DNA of 64,000 nt from Anoplolepis gracilipes. Its lineage: Eukaryota; Arthropoda; Insecta; Hymenoptera; Formicidae. Made by a program: the position numbers and the translations under genes. Below are positions 1 through 9,351 of the stretch, one piece after another (the first letter of the stretch is position 1; every line of letters begins with the position of its first letter). Where the stretch lies: the NCBI RefSeq assembly GCF_047496725.1, contig NC_132980.1, positions 1,927,001 through 1,991,000 of the forward strand. The letters run 5' to 3'. The notes below the pieces were generated by a model, which saw only the letters and a program-made list of their open reading frames with translations, made no database searches and was not told the origin of the DNA.

Positions 1-106
1 CTGGCCCCGGTGGTCAAATTGGACCAGCCAGCGTCCGGTGGGTGTGGTCGCCCGAAATTTGCGGCTGATGTGCGCCGCGTGATATGGGACTTCCCTGACG
101 GTTCCA

Positions 107-616
107 TCAGCCGGACCCGCAGGGCTGGTGGTCGCGGTGGCCCGGCGACTGGGAGCAGAATGGGCACCTCGTGCGCCGTGATGCGTAGGGCGGTGGTCCG
201 TGGCGGTCGGCGGCGGTAGTGGTCGAAGTCCGGTGGCGGTAGTGGTCGAAGTCCGGTGGCGGTCGGCGGTCGGTCGGGTCCGGTACGGAGGTGCGTGTCG
301 GACGGTGGTCGGGCCGATTCTTCGTCGTAATCGCGGTGGTAGTGCGATCGGGGGGACCCGGTGGCTGGGTGTGGCCCTCAGGTTTTGTCTGGTCGCTCCT
401 CGGCTTCGGCTGTTTCGTCCGCATGGCCAGCACCTCCGACCGTCGGCTTGGTCGGATCGGCGGGAAAGAAGCCAAGAAAACGGCCTTCCGCCGCTGGTCG
501 GCATCCGACCTCTGCACCCTGTTCCCCGGGTGCGGGACAGTAGGTGGAGTCAGCTCCTCCTCGGAGCTCGAGATCTCTCCGAATAGGTCGATTACTGCTT
601 GCTTTCGCTCGCTCAT
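107..616 (-). CDS. Proline/arginine-rich ORF of unknown function
   Basis: A 169-codon ATG-initiated frame lies downstream of the integrase. Its N-terminus is acidic (residues 14-21 include SSSEEE), the middle is rich in Pro, Arg and Thr, and near the end there is a Cys/His cluster of the pattern CPFC-x5-H-x2-H-x2-C. I do not recognise a family. In GC-rich repetitive DNA long open frames arise by chance, and other frames here are also open, so this may be spurious. Alternatively it could be the gag start of an adjacent related copy. Confidence 0.25.
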   Translation of the reverse strand: MSERKQAVIDLFGEISSSEEELTPPTVPHPGNRVQRSDADQRRKAVFLASFPPIRPSRRSEVLAMRTKQPKPRSDQTKPEGHTQPPGPPDRTTTAITTKNRPDHRPTRTSVPDPTDRRPPPDFDHYRHRTSTTTAADRHGPPPYASRRTRCPFCSQSPGHRDHQPCGSG

Positions 617-694
617 GTCGACTTTGTTACGGGCTGGTGGTTGCGGCGCCTTTTATACCTGTTCCGGGTCGCGGCAGCTTGCGGCGGCTCGGCA

Positions 695-830
695 TGGGGC
701 GTGCTGATTGGTCGGCCACTGTGGCGGTGGTCGGCGGCGGTCGGCCGTGGTCGGTGGCGGTCGGAGACGGTCGTCGGGATCGGCGGTTGTCGGAGGCGGT
801 CGCCGGGGTCGGCGGTTCTTCTTGGTTCCC
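695..830. repeat. GGTCGG-type degenerate minisatellite
   Basis: The stretch is built from variants of GGTCGGCGG/GGTGGTCGG, in keeping with a short-period GC-rich minisatellite at the 3' side of the gypsy element. A similar short tract lies at about 195-285. It explains the many chance open frames in this region. Confidence 0.7.
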
Positions 831-1104
831 GGGGTTACCGTGATTCCTCTTCCCCCAGGGGTGTCATGGGTCTCGCCGTCGGCTCCTCGTCGCCGGGCGG
901 CGCGTCCTTCAGGTCTTGGATGTGGACCCGACGGTGCCACTTCCCCTATTCGTCCCGCAAGTCGACGATAACGGGTGACACGATATTTTTGACTGTCATT
1001 GGCCCGATATAACGGGGAGCGAGTTTCGCGTTGAAGGCCCCTGCCTTGTCGGAGAGAGGTCGGTCTCTTTTCCAGACCTTGTCGCCCAGCCGTGGTTGCC
1101 AGTT

Positions 1105-2100
1105 TCACCGTCGTAGGTCGTAATGGTGGGTTTGATGTTGGAAGGCGCGCGCCAGTCTCACTCGTACTACTTCGTACGTTTCTTCCAGCGCCTGGCGGTT
1201 GGCGGCCGGGTCGTCTTGGAGTGGTGTCGAGGTCCGGTTCTCGGGGTGCGGTGCCGTCAGTTCTCGGCCGTGGTTGAGGTAGGCCGGTGTATAACCTGTG
1301 GTTTCGTGCCGGGACGTGTTTATCGCGAACTGGAGCGCGCCTACCCGCTCGTCCCAGGTGCGGTGGTCGCGACCCACGTATTGCGCGATCATCGTCTTGG
1401 CCGTGCGGTTGGCGCGTTTCACCGGGTTGCAGTGAGGGGCGTAGGCGGGCGCCCGACGGTGCTTGATATCGAAATCCTCGAGTAGCTTCCGGAACTGGCG
1501 CGACGTCATCTGGCGTCCCGTTGTCGGAGATGAGCCTAACCGTTCGGGACACCCGTGGCGGTAGATGAGCCGCTGAGTTACCTCACGGACGAGAGCGGGC
1601 GCGGTGGCTTGTCGTAGCTGCACCAGCTCTATCCACTTGCTGAATCGGTCTTGCATAGTGAGTAGCCAGGTGTGTCCATGATGCGACCGGGGTAATGGCC
1701 CTACGAAGTCGATGGAGACCTGTTGCCAAGGAGCGGTCACGGGGGTAGCGTGCAGGGGACCGGCCGGTTTCCTTTGCTCGGCTTTGTGTGCCAGGCAGTT
1801 TGGACATCTCCGCACATATCGGGTGATTTCCCTAAATATGTCTGGCCAATATACGTCCGGGCTTCGCGGGCGATGGTCTTGGCTATCTCGGTATGTCCGG
1901 CGGTCGGGTCGTCGTGGAGTCGGCGGAGGAGAGCGGGTTGTTGTTCCTTGGGTACACACCTCTTCCACTGCTCCGCGGCCGGTGTGTCGCGGAAGTCCAG
2001 GTCGTGCAGCAGGTGTCGGAGCAGCTGGCCCTCTTGGATCTTGTAGTCGGGGTAGTCCTCGGGTCGTTCGGCGATCCGGGCTCACAAGCTGCGGTACCAC
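1105..2100 (-). pseudogene. Ty3/gypsy integrase (frame-disrupted)
   Basis: The frame contains an N-terminal zinc-binding segment (RRCPNCLAHK) followed by an rve catalytic core. The first Asp lies in VSIDFVG, the second region is damaged, and the later part includes a helix typical of the core C-terminus (FAINTSRHETTGYTP). Around 1515-1540 the second catalytic Asp motif (SDNG) is present in the neighbouring frame only, so two nearby compensating indels have removed it from this reading frame. The start of the listed frame is not meaningful; integrase is normally cleaved from a Pol polyprotein. It integrates element cDNA in an active copy. Confidence 0.8.
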
Positions 2101-3337
2101 CTGCAGTTTGTGTGACCCTGGATTATGTGTACCTTGGGTTCGCGGGACAGGGCGTCAAATACTTGGTTGAGGCTGCTCTTTTGGTAGCGGATCTTGAAAT
2201 CGAATTGTAATTCGAACAGCCACCTTCCTAGACGTCCGCTCGGGGACTCGAGCTGCTGCAGCCACCGCAGGGCCTGGTGATCCGTAACCACGGTGAAGTG
2301 GTAGCCCTCAAGATAGTCCCGCATGCGGCGGATGTCCCATACTACGGCCAGGCACTCCAGCTCGGTCGCGCTGTAGTTCTTCTCGGCCTGATTTAGGATG
2401 CGGCTGGCGTACGCGATGACCTGGTCCCCGCCGCTGTGGGGCTGCGTCAGTACTGCTCCCAACCCCTGTGCACTGGCGTCCGTCTGTAACACGAAGGGTT
2501 TGTTGAAGTCCGGGCAGGCTAGTACCGGGGCGGTGGTTAGTGCCTCCTTGAGCTGCTGGAAGGCTGTTTCTTCGTCGGCGGTCCAGGTCCACCTCGCGTT
2601 CTTCCGGGTGAGCCGCGTAAGGGGAGCCGCGACGGTCGAAAAGTCGGCGTTGAAGCGGCGATACCAGAAGGCCACCCCGAGGAATTGGCGGACTTTCCGG
2701 ACCGTAGTGGAGTTTGGCCAGCTTCGGATGGAGTTCAGCTTCTTAGGGTCGGTCCTGACTCCGTGGCGGTCCACGATGTGGCCTAGGTAGCGCAGGCTGC
2801 TCCGGACGAATTGGCACTTGGCGTTCAGTCTTAGTCGGGCGTCCCTCAGGCGGCGGAATACCTCTAACAGGTGGCGGAGATGGTCGTCGAACGTCTGGCT
2901 GGCGACGACAATGTCGTCCAGGTAGACGAGTACGTTGAGTTTGAGCTCGGGTTCCAGCACGTTGTCCAGCAGGCGTTGGAATGTGGCCGGGGCGGAGTGT
3001 AGGCCGAAGGGCATGACGCGGAACTGCATGAGGCCTCGGCCCGGTACGGTGAAGGCAGTGGCCGACCGGCTTTTTGGGGCGAGTGGTACCTGCCAGTATC
3101 CGTTCTTAAGGTCCAGCGTGGACAGGTATCGAGCTCCGCGCAGCTTATCTAAAGTCGCGATGTGCGGTAAGCGTCTTTTTCCGAGGCCGCGTTCAGCTTC
3201 CGGAAGTCAATGCAAAAGCGATGGTTCCCGTCTTTTTTACGCACGATCACGACAGGGGAGCTCCAGGCGCTGGTGAAGGGCTCAATCATTCCTTTCCTCT
3301 CCATCTTCTCGACTTCCTGGTCGATAATGGCCTGCAT
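2082..3337 (-). pseudogene. Ty3/gypsy reverse transcriptase-RNase H (frameshifted)
   Basis: Minus-strand frames give RT motifs (DFRKLN near 3240; VMPFGL near 3015; YLDDIVV near 2920) followed by RNase H (TDAS near 2480, ELECLAVVW near 2350, TDHQALRWL near 2290). The catalytic YLDD is intact. At about 3155 the upstream frame ends after KDAY, and the downstream RT continues in another frame, so a short deletion has shifted it. Together with the protease upstream this is the Pol polyprotein of a gypsy element, making cDNA in the cytoplasmic particle when functional. Here it is inactivated. Confidence 0.88.
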
Positions 3338-3356
3338 GGCCGGTATCGTTGCTTAA

Positions 3357-3899
3357 TCAGCGGGCTAGGTCGTAGTCGGATGTTGTGCTCGGCCTTGTGG
3401 TGGACCCCCGGACCTTGTCGAACTTCGCGAGTTCGGTGGCTAAGAACTCCTGTAGTCGGCTTATTTCGTCGGGCCTGGTGCGTAATAGGCCACCGGTGAT
3501 GCCGGGCTCGGTGGTGGCGGTACCCATCGGAGGTGCTGGCAGAGTTACTCCTATCTTGGCCCACAGATCGACCCCGACCAGTAGCTCGTGATCCAGGATG
3601 GGGAGGACGAGGAATCGGTGTCGGATTTCCTTCCCGGCCATCCGGAGGGATAACTCCACCGTATGATTACTTCTGACCCATCTGCCAGGTGGATCTGTTC
3701 CAGGTATTGGCTTGGTTAGGGCGGTTGGAGCGGTTTCTTCTTTAACCAACGATATCTCGGAACTCGAGTCGATCAGGGCCCAAATCGGTCGCCCATAGGT
3801 TCGGACTAGTATGTGCGGCCGGGGGGTATACTTTATTCGGGCTGTGCGGTGGCCGTAGTGCCCTTCGTTTCCCTTCGGGGGATAACAGTTTCGTGTCAA
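3357..3899 (-). pseudogene. Retroviral-type aspartic protease domain with altered active site
   Basis: The frame carries ALIDSSSEISLV where a pepsin/retropepsin-like flap would follow a D-[ST]-G catalytic triad; here the third residue is Ser, not Gly. Further on, LPILDHELLVGVDL matches the second conserved strand (ILG-like) of retropepsins. The domain lies immediately upstream of the RT, as expected in Ty3/gypsy Pol. The substitution should impair dimer catalysis, adding to the evidence that the copy is dead. Zinc-knuckle residues (CSRCGK-like) just upstream near 3930 suggest the end of Gag. Confidence 0.7.
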
Positions 3900-3965
3900 T
3901 ACTCCATCCTTGCCGCATCGGGAGCAAAATTTGCGAGCTGGTCGTTAGCAATCCCGACGTGTATG

Positions 3966-4378
3966 TCCACGCTGTTTGTAATGAAAAATAGGGGGTTCTA
4001 TTTAAGAAAACATCTATGACATTGACCTGACCTTCAACAGTACACTCAAGGTCAAGTACATATTTTCATCATCTGTCCCCCTTCATGTCCTACAACTTTT
4101 GTCTGAAACATTTTTCCGTATCTTCCACATTTTTCGAGATATTTGCCTGAGGAGATTAAAATGGGACACCCTGTATATATATATACAGAGTAGGCCCCAT
4201 ACGGTCTCATACTTCTCATACACCCTGTATTTGAATATTTTAAAACTGTGATATTCAATTTTATTCTTTTTTAGTCTTTCATCTTTTTTAATAATTCTTT
4301 ACATTATATATGTTACAGTTCCTGGTTTTGAGATACACGTAAAATTTTCTTCCTAAGTCCAATTTAATTCTTCCCTTT
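3966..4378. other. AT-rich interval with a half-copy of a GGGTGTCCCA repeat
   Basis: No gene seen. About 4075-4200 resembles, in the same bases, a repeat that recurs at 50.45-50.93 kb (the segment around ACTTTTGTCTGAAACATTTTT) and ends in GGGACACCCTGTATAT, the terminal signature of the foldback elements at 47-49.8 kb. It is therefore probably a fragment of a MITE-like family. Confidence 0.5.
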
Positions 4379-4399
4379 TTGATACACATTTATATTACA

Positions 4400-4597
4400 A
4401 TGTTCAAATGTGAGATGTGCAGTTGTATATTTCTATCTATACTTTTATACAATAAACACCAATTTCTTCATAAAAACACACCTTATTTAAAAATAATTTG
4501 TCGGTTTAAAAACTGTAGGCAACATTTTAATAAATATCTTAATTTTAAGAAGCACATTCTTAGATGGCACACAACAGATAATAAAAAACAAACATAA
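4400..4597 (+). pseudogene. C2H2 zinc-finger N-terminal piece of an interrupted transposon gene
   Basis: The 65-codon frame begins MFKCEMC and holds two C2H2-like fingers: C-x2-C-x12-H-x3-H (residues 4-24) and C-x4-C-x12-H-x4-H (about residues 35-57). Such finger pairs precede a transposase-like region in a repeat family common in arthropods, and a matching later part of such a gene occurs on the same strand at 21.95-22.2 and 24.6-26.6 kb. I infer that these are pieces of one old copy, later split by element 1 (duplicated target ATAATA) and by the Penelope-like insertion. An ATG at 4400 is preferred over the upstream TTG. Confidence 0.5.
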
Positions 4598-4851
4598 CTT
4601 ATTGTTGCAAAGAGAAAAACTGCAATGCTTATTTTAGAAATAGGGTAAATTTTAATAAATATTTATATAATCACATAAGACAAAATAAAATTGGGATTTG
4701 TTGTGGATACTCAACTTGCTCTACCAATAAAACAATTTTCAAACAGTCAGTACTTACGCAGTGTATATATGTAGATATCATTCAAATAATTTTGATAAGC
4801 AATTTATTACTAAAAAAAAAGAATGGATAAATTTTGATACTAGTAATAATA

Positions 4852-5645
4852 AGTAGTGTTATAGTGGGGATTCTAAGCCATGGGGCGTTGAGGGGGGTGC
4901 GGGGGCGGGGGTATCTGGGAGGCGCGAGGGGTCTGATATTAGGAAAAGGGGGGTGGGGGGGGGTCCTACACACGTTCGAAAGTAGATCTGTTTATCTTTG
5001 CGGTTGATTTATAGCCGGGGGTATTTTAGAAGTCGTAAAACCTTTTTTCTAGTTTTATGATCATTTTATGGTCATTATATCATTAGGATTTTAAGCGCCG
5101 GCGTTCGGCAGCTTTGTACCCTCGCGGAAAATCTCCCATGAAACTGGAGCGAAACATGTTCCGAAATTTTTAGGGAAAGAACTGCAACTGCAAGGTGTTT
5201 ATCTTTGTGGTTGATTTATAGCCGGGGGACATTTTAGAAACCATAAAAGTGTTTTTTTCTTTTTTTTCTAATTTTTATGTTCATTTTATGACCATTAGAA
5301 TATTATGGAAAAAAGAGATTTTAAGCGCCGGCGTTCGGCAGCTTTGTACCCTCGCGGAAAATCTCCCATGAAACTGGAGCGAAACATGTTCCGAAATTTT
5401 TAGGGAAAGAACTGCAACTGCAAGGTGTTTATCTTTGTGGTTGATTTATAGCCGGGGGACATTTTAGAAACCATAAAAGTGTTTTTTTCTTTTTTTTCTA
5501 ATTTTTATGTTCATTTTATGATCATTAGAATATTATGGAAAAAAGAGATTTTAAGCGCCGGCGTTCGGCAGCTTTGCACCCTCGCGGAAAATCTCCCATA
5601 AAACTGGAGCAAAACATCTTCCGAAATTTTTAAGGAAAGAATGCA
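4852..5645 (+). repeat. Left terminal inverted repeat of element 1, with 230-bp internal units
   Basis: The first ~235 bp match the inverted right end, including a G-run-rich tract (4880-4970). Then a unit starting TTAAGCGCCGG recurs at 5091, 5321 and 5551, an exact 230-bp spacing. The last unit is partial and carries the variants (CATAAAACTGGAGCAAAACATCTTCC) also found in the innermost right-hand unit, so the middle unit is the extra one. Each unit includes a TTTATAG/CATAAAAG stretch and could hold promoter elements for the inward-reading genes, but this is inference. Confidence 0.9.
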
Positions 5646-5744
5646 ACGCACCAGCGCCAACATTCGGCTGCTCGAATTTGAGAATCTGTCTCCGCGTTAA
5701 AACGTATTCAACAGTCGTCGAGTGTCTTTCGATTTAGTGCTACA

Positions 5745-6167
5745 ATGGATATAGAAGATGTGATTGTCATCGAAGACAATGAAGATGTGGTTATTATCGA
5801 CGACAGCGATGAAGAAGTGGAAATAGTAAATGACTCTGATTATGAGAGTGATCCGGAAGACTATTTGAATGAACAAGTAGTGCCGTTAGTGCGTGAAGAT
5901 TTACGAATTATAACTGAACGGCAGGAAATGTGTAACATAATATTTTATTACGAAGTAAAAAAGTATGATAACGACGAGGAAAATAGTGAAAAATTTTGTT
6001 CGGGATGTTTCATCGAAGTTCAAGATTTATATACACAAGGTAAAATTGTGTATAAACATGAAACAGGACAATATATTTATCACGGTTGGAACTCGTGTAA
6101 TAATTGTGGACACTCACTGTGCCAAGTAATAGCATGTAGTGTGTGCCGTTTTTGTGCGCAGCAATAA
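5745..6167 (+). CDS. Acidic N-terminus/Cys-rich zinc-binding-like protein, left end of element 1
   Basis: The 140-aa product starts 100 bp inside the left terminal repeat. Residues 1-45 are extremely acidic (Asp/Glu runs mixed with Val/Ile), followed by CNIIFYY and then Cys pairs: CSGC near residue 86, CNNC near 118, and CSVC...CAQQ at the end. The pattern suggests at least two zinc-binding knuckles. A clear paralogue with the same layout (acidic start, C-x-IHFYY, CASC, CSSC, CYVC) is encoded at the opposite end (20688-21062), also reading inward. Position next to the terminal repeats suggests an early, possibly regulatory or transactivator-like role; that is inference. No named family recognised. 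Confidence 0.75.
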   Translation: MDIEDVIVIEDNEDVVIIDDSDEEVEIVNDSDYESDPEDYLNEQVVPLVREDLRIITERQEMCNIIFYYEVKKYDNDEENSEKFCSGCFIEVQDLYTQGKIVYKHETGQYIYHGWNSCNNCGHSLCQVIACSVCRFCAQQ

Positions 6168-6206
6168 ACTTTTGTAGACATTTGCTAGGATTAAGTGCTG
6201 TGAAAA

Positions 6207-6503
6207 ATGGTGACCAAAAAACTATTGAATGCGGTGGTGGAGTTTCAACGAAATCGCGAACTTGACATAAAAAATTCCTCAACAGTGATCTTTAAACTAC
6301 AAAGTTATATATGGACGAATGAAAACAACAGACTAAGGGGAAAGCCTTGCGAGAATTGCTGTTTACCAGGCGGAAATCGGCAAGCATGTCCTGAGCAGTT
6401 ACAAGAAATCCATCGGGAAATCCGTCAACATATCGATAACATGTTGTATCTACAACATGTTATCGACAATGATCCAGATTCTGATACTGATTCTGATCAG
6501 TAA
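6207..6503 (+). CDS. Small hypothetical protein with acidic tail
   Basis: A 98-aa frame begins 39 bp after the preceding gene. It has a CENCC cluster mid-protein, a helical segment (EIHREIRQHIDNMLYL) and an acidic tail of Asp/Ser. The stop is followed by GTAAGT (6508) and, after about 75 bp, a pyrimidine tract ending TATGCAG (6583). A GC-rich segment follows (6584-6690), so splicing in the transcript tail is likely. A weakly similar start (VVxFxxNRE) and acidic I/D-rich stretch occur in the ORF at 32304-32005 of element 2. Function unknown. Confidence 0.6.
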   Translation: MVTKKLLNAVVEFQRNRELDIKNSSTVIFKLQSYIWTNENNRLRGKPCENCCLPGGNRQACPEQLQEIHREIRQHIDNMLYLQHVIDNDPDSDTDSDQ

Positions 6504-6743
6504 TTGTAAGTAATCCTTGATGTGTAAGTATTCTTTTTCAAATTATGAAAATATTAATAAATTTTTTTTTTTTTCTGTTATGCAGGAGCCCTACCTGGAC
6601 GCCACCACGACCGCCCGGTCATCCCCTCCAGCGCCTCGCAGCAGCAGTCGCCGTCGTGCCGTACCGCTCGACCATCGGCGTGCAATCTCTTATATATATA
6701 TTTTTTTTTTTTTATATCTATTTCTTTTTATTTTTATTTTTAA

Positions 6744-6746
<3 letters not shown>

Positions 6747-6788
<42 letters not shown>
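6747..6788. repeat. (CA)n microsatellite
   Basis: About 21 perfect CA units. A (GT)n tract in the matching position of element 2 (near 31060-31086), with similar flanks, suggests the tract is an old shared feature of the two elements rather than a recent expansion. Confidence 0.95.
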
Positions 6789-6790
<2 letters not shown>

Positions 6791-6934
6791 TTTTTGTAAA
6801 TAAACACACACACTTTTTAAATAAAAAAAATTATGTTAAAACACATATAATTGCTTGCTTGCGCTTCCTTCATCTATCCCATCCTTCTTCCTTCATATAC
6901 TAGATATAATTAGATATAATAACTTAATATTTAA

Positions 6935-7115
6935 TATAAAAAAAAATATAAAAAGAAAAAAAAGAAAAAAAAATAATAAAAAGGAAGAAAAAAAATAATA
7001 AAAAAGGAAAAAAAAATAATAAAAAGGAAGAAAAAAAAATAATAAAAAGGAAAAAAAAAAAAAATAATAAAAAGAAAAAAAAGAAAAAAAATTATAAAAA
7101 GAAAAAAGAAAAATA
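6935..7115. repeat. A-rich simple repeat (AAAAAATAATAAAAAGG units)
   Basis: Repeats of AAATAATAAAAAGGAA with varying A-runs. No coding content seen; lies between the rightward small ORFs and the 50-bp tandem array. Confidence 0.85.
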
Positions 7116-7119
7116 ATTA

Positions 7120-7492
7120 CTGTTTGCGTTCTCGCTTTCCTTCACCTCGCGCTATCTCTTTCTTTCCTAGCGTTTACTCTCTCGCTCTCCTTCGCCTCGC
7201 GCTATCTCTTTCTTTCCTAGCGTTTACTCTCTCGCTCTCCTTCGCCTCGCGCTATCTCTTTCTTTCCTAGCGTTTACTCTCTCGCTCTCCTTCGCCTCGC
7301 GCTATTTCTTTCTTTCCTAGCGCTTACTCTCTCGCTCTCCTTCGCCTCGCGCTATTTCTTTCTTTCCTAGCGTTTACTCTCTCGCTCTCCTTCGCCTCGC
7401 GCTATTTCTTTCTTTCCTAGCGCTTACTCTCTCGCTCTCCTTCGCCTCGCGCTATTTCTTTCTTTCCTAGCGCTTACTCTCTCGCGGTCCCT
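7120..7492. repeat. 50-bp tandem repeat, about seven units
   Basis: A unit beginning CGCGCTATCTCTTTCTTTCC recurs at an exact 50-bp period (for example 7148 and 7198) with only C/T variants (TATCTC versus TATTTC; GTTTACT versus GCTTACT). It is strongly pyrimidine-rich on this strand. It sits between two convergent transcription units of element 1. Without spacers it is not a CRISPR-like array. A loosely similar purine-rich tract is found near 30.64-30.9 kb in element 2 in the opposite orientation. Confidence 0.9.
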
Positions 7493-7669
7493 AGCTTCGC
7501 ATCTCCCTTCCCAGCATGATGTCATTCCCGCAACGAGCTACATATGAGAACTGGGACTGTTTACGGGTGGGAGGAAGCACGGATGGGAAATGCGTGCGAG
7601 TAAATTATATCATGATTTAAATTTAAAAAAACTTTATTCTTCTCTTTTATATATATTTTTTTTTTTTTA

Positions 7670-8512
7670 TTACATATTGTGACTAAAAACTAAAGCTACC
7701 AGTTCGCAATCGACGAGTTGATGTTTATTGAAGGCGTCGCTGGCGCATATTACATTTGACACTTTTTTATTATCTGTTATAGTGGACGCGATATTGGAGA
7801 ATTGTGTAAACTTAGTATCGACTGTCTCGGTGATTCTAACCAATCGATCAAAGGTTACATCGATGCATTGATCGAGATTAAACATACGGTGTAACGTCGG
7901 TTCAATCATCATCATGCGTACGTTTAAAGATTCGAGACTTATAAGTTTAGTATCGTTAATCGTATGAACTCGCACTGTTAGCGGTCCAACGCTTATAAAA
8001 TTATAGGTATCTTTAGAGTCCTTTCTCAGTAAATCGTGAATATTGCGACGTTGCTCGTAGAGTCCCTTCCACGTTTCGAGAGATAATACCAGTTCCTTTC
8101 CTTGATGATCTCCTATGACAATTTCCACGTAACTCGGTGTACCCACGTTGATACCAATTTCAAGGAATTTGAATTCTGTGGTTGTCAATGCGTATCGTCT
8201 ACTTAGTATACGAATCGCACGACGCTTCAACGAAATGCTGTAGAAAAATAAAAAAAAAAAAATTAGTTTAAAAACAATTTGTGAAAAAATAGAAAGAAGT
8301 TAAACAAAAACTTACTTGTCACATTTGTTCTCAAACAATGGAGTTTCATAACGATTCGGTACGTAATTATTCACGCTTCTGCTGGGGCCGCCACTGCTTC
8401 TTTCGACGTAGTACATATTTCCAGATTTCAAAAGTGGACCACTTTCACGAACGGTTAACGCAACACTGACCGTATGAAGAATCGAATATGAAGAATCAAA
8501 TATACGTGACAT
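7670..8512 (-). CDS. Two-exon Polinton accessory protein, function unknown
   Basis: Exon 1 is 8512-8316 (ATG at 8512) and ends at a consensus GTAAGT donor. The acceptor is TTTCTACAG before 8237, and exon 2 runs 8237-7670. Together they give 254 aa in one frame (phase-2 intron, 78 bp). Exon 2 contains RRYALTT...FKFLEIGINVG and ends with a DCELVALVF segment. Element 2 has a homologue at 44688-45430 with the intron in the same phase and position, which supports both the gene and the splice. No recognised domain; it is the most distal gene of the leftward capsid block, 200 bp after the 177-aa gene, so a virion or assembly role is possible. Confidence 0.75.
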
Positions 8513-8715
8513 CCCGTTTTTTCAAAGTAGTGGGAGATTAGTGGTAAATGTGGTGGGAGATTCTAGAATACTTTAGTGCTCTGAAATTTTTAGAAAGGAG
8601 AGAGAGACGATACTCGGATAAAAAGAATTCTTAAATGACTCGTGAGGGAGGGAGGGAGGGAGGGAGGGAATGAGGAGGGGGAATAAGAAATAAAACATAT
8701 TAGTGTTTAAATATT
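8513..8715. other. Intergenic spacer with (GGGA)n
   Basis: AT-rich spacer containing a GGGAGGGA tract at about 8645-8669. No gene or clear promoter motif seen. Confidence 0.6.
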
Positions 8716-9249
8716 TTATTTTTCCAAATCTTGCAATTCTTTCTGGCGTTGCGACCACCAGTTAAATATTTTGAATACATTTTGTAATGCGCAATTCTTA
8801 ACATGTTTTTCACATCGTATAGTATTTTTAACATCTAGATTATTTAGAGATTCGATATCGTCGTAATCAGCATCCAAGGTCTCAATGATTAAATTTTCTC
8901 TCGCATCGTCGCCGAGCATATTAGCAAGCCATTCTCGTTTCTGGCATCCTTTAACGTATACGATACACTGCATTTTATCATCTTCTTCTTCAACTACAGC
9001 TGTTGTAATCAATCGTTTCGCCATGCTGTACGCAACAACGATTCCATCCTCCCATTGTAGTCCATGATGATTCGCCATCAACCATGAAGCTTGACACTTT
9101 TCGGATTTTGTAAGGAGATGCCATGGTATAGGACTCCGAAAAATGTAGTGTGCGAGAACAGTTCCTCTTCTCAGCACCGCCACCTCCTTTGCGATGAATT
9201 TATTCGAAACGACAAATCCTTGCAGATCGACAAACGTTGGTACAGACAT
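8716..9249 (-). CDS. Conserved insect/Polinton protein, possible RNase H-like fold
   Basis: The 177-aa ORF starts MSVPTFVDLQGF and shows NHHGLQWEDG, VYVKGCQKREWL, an acidic stretch (ADYDDIE) and a C-terminal C-x2-H-x3-C pattern (RCEKHVKNC) before NVFKIFNWW. I recognise this pattern as a family widespread in insect genomes beside Polintons. The placement of acidic residues (VDLQGF, WEDG, YDD) recalls DEDD-type exonucleases, but that assignment is inference. The gene is co-directional with the capsid genes and about 100 bp downstream of the major capsid stop (9352). Confidence 0.65.
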   Translation of the reverse strand: MSVPTFVDLQGFVVSNKFIAKEVAVLRRGTVLAHYIFRSPIPWHLLTKSEKCQASWLMANHHGLQWEDGIVVAYSMAKRLITTAVVEEEDDKMQCIVYVKGCQKREWLANMLGDDARENLIIETLDADYDDIESLNNLDVKNTIRCEKHVKNCALQNVFKIFNWWSQRQKELQDLEK

Positions 9250-9351
9250 GATGAGATCTCTTTTCGTCAGTTAAGAAGAATGACAACCATCTCGTAACAC
9301 TCGGATTTATATCCAGCTTTCCCTCTCTCTCTAAATTATTGTCGCAAACAC

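Larger units (their letters stand above)
1..3965 (-). mobile_element. Decayed Ty3/gypsy LTR retrotransposon, GC-rich
   Basis: On the minus strand, protease (3899-3357), reverse transcriptase/RNase H (3337-2082) and integrase (2100-about 1100) follow in the Ty3/gypsy pol order. The block is strikingly GC-rich and ends sharply near 3965, where AT-rich DNA begins, so it looks like an insertion of different composition. Several small frame breaks separate the domains, so this copy is not autonomous. No LTR pair is visible; the left side runs off the window. The 3' flank (about 100-1000) is GGTCGG-rich low-complexity sequence. Confidence 0.85.

Noticed and set aside
6517..6903. ORFs across the (CA)n tract in element 1
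   Set aside because: Their sequence is mainly microsatellite and T-run translation; only the short GC-rich exon-like part (6584-6690) may be transcribed.
7120..7492. CRISPR-like array
   Set aside because: Units of 50 bp are contiguous with no unique spacers; the 36-bp units at 30465-30610 and 45645-45788 likewise lack spacers. The context is a eukaryotic transposon.
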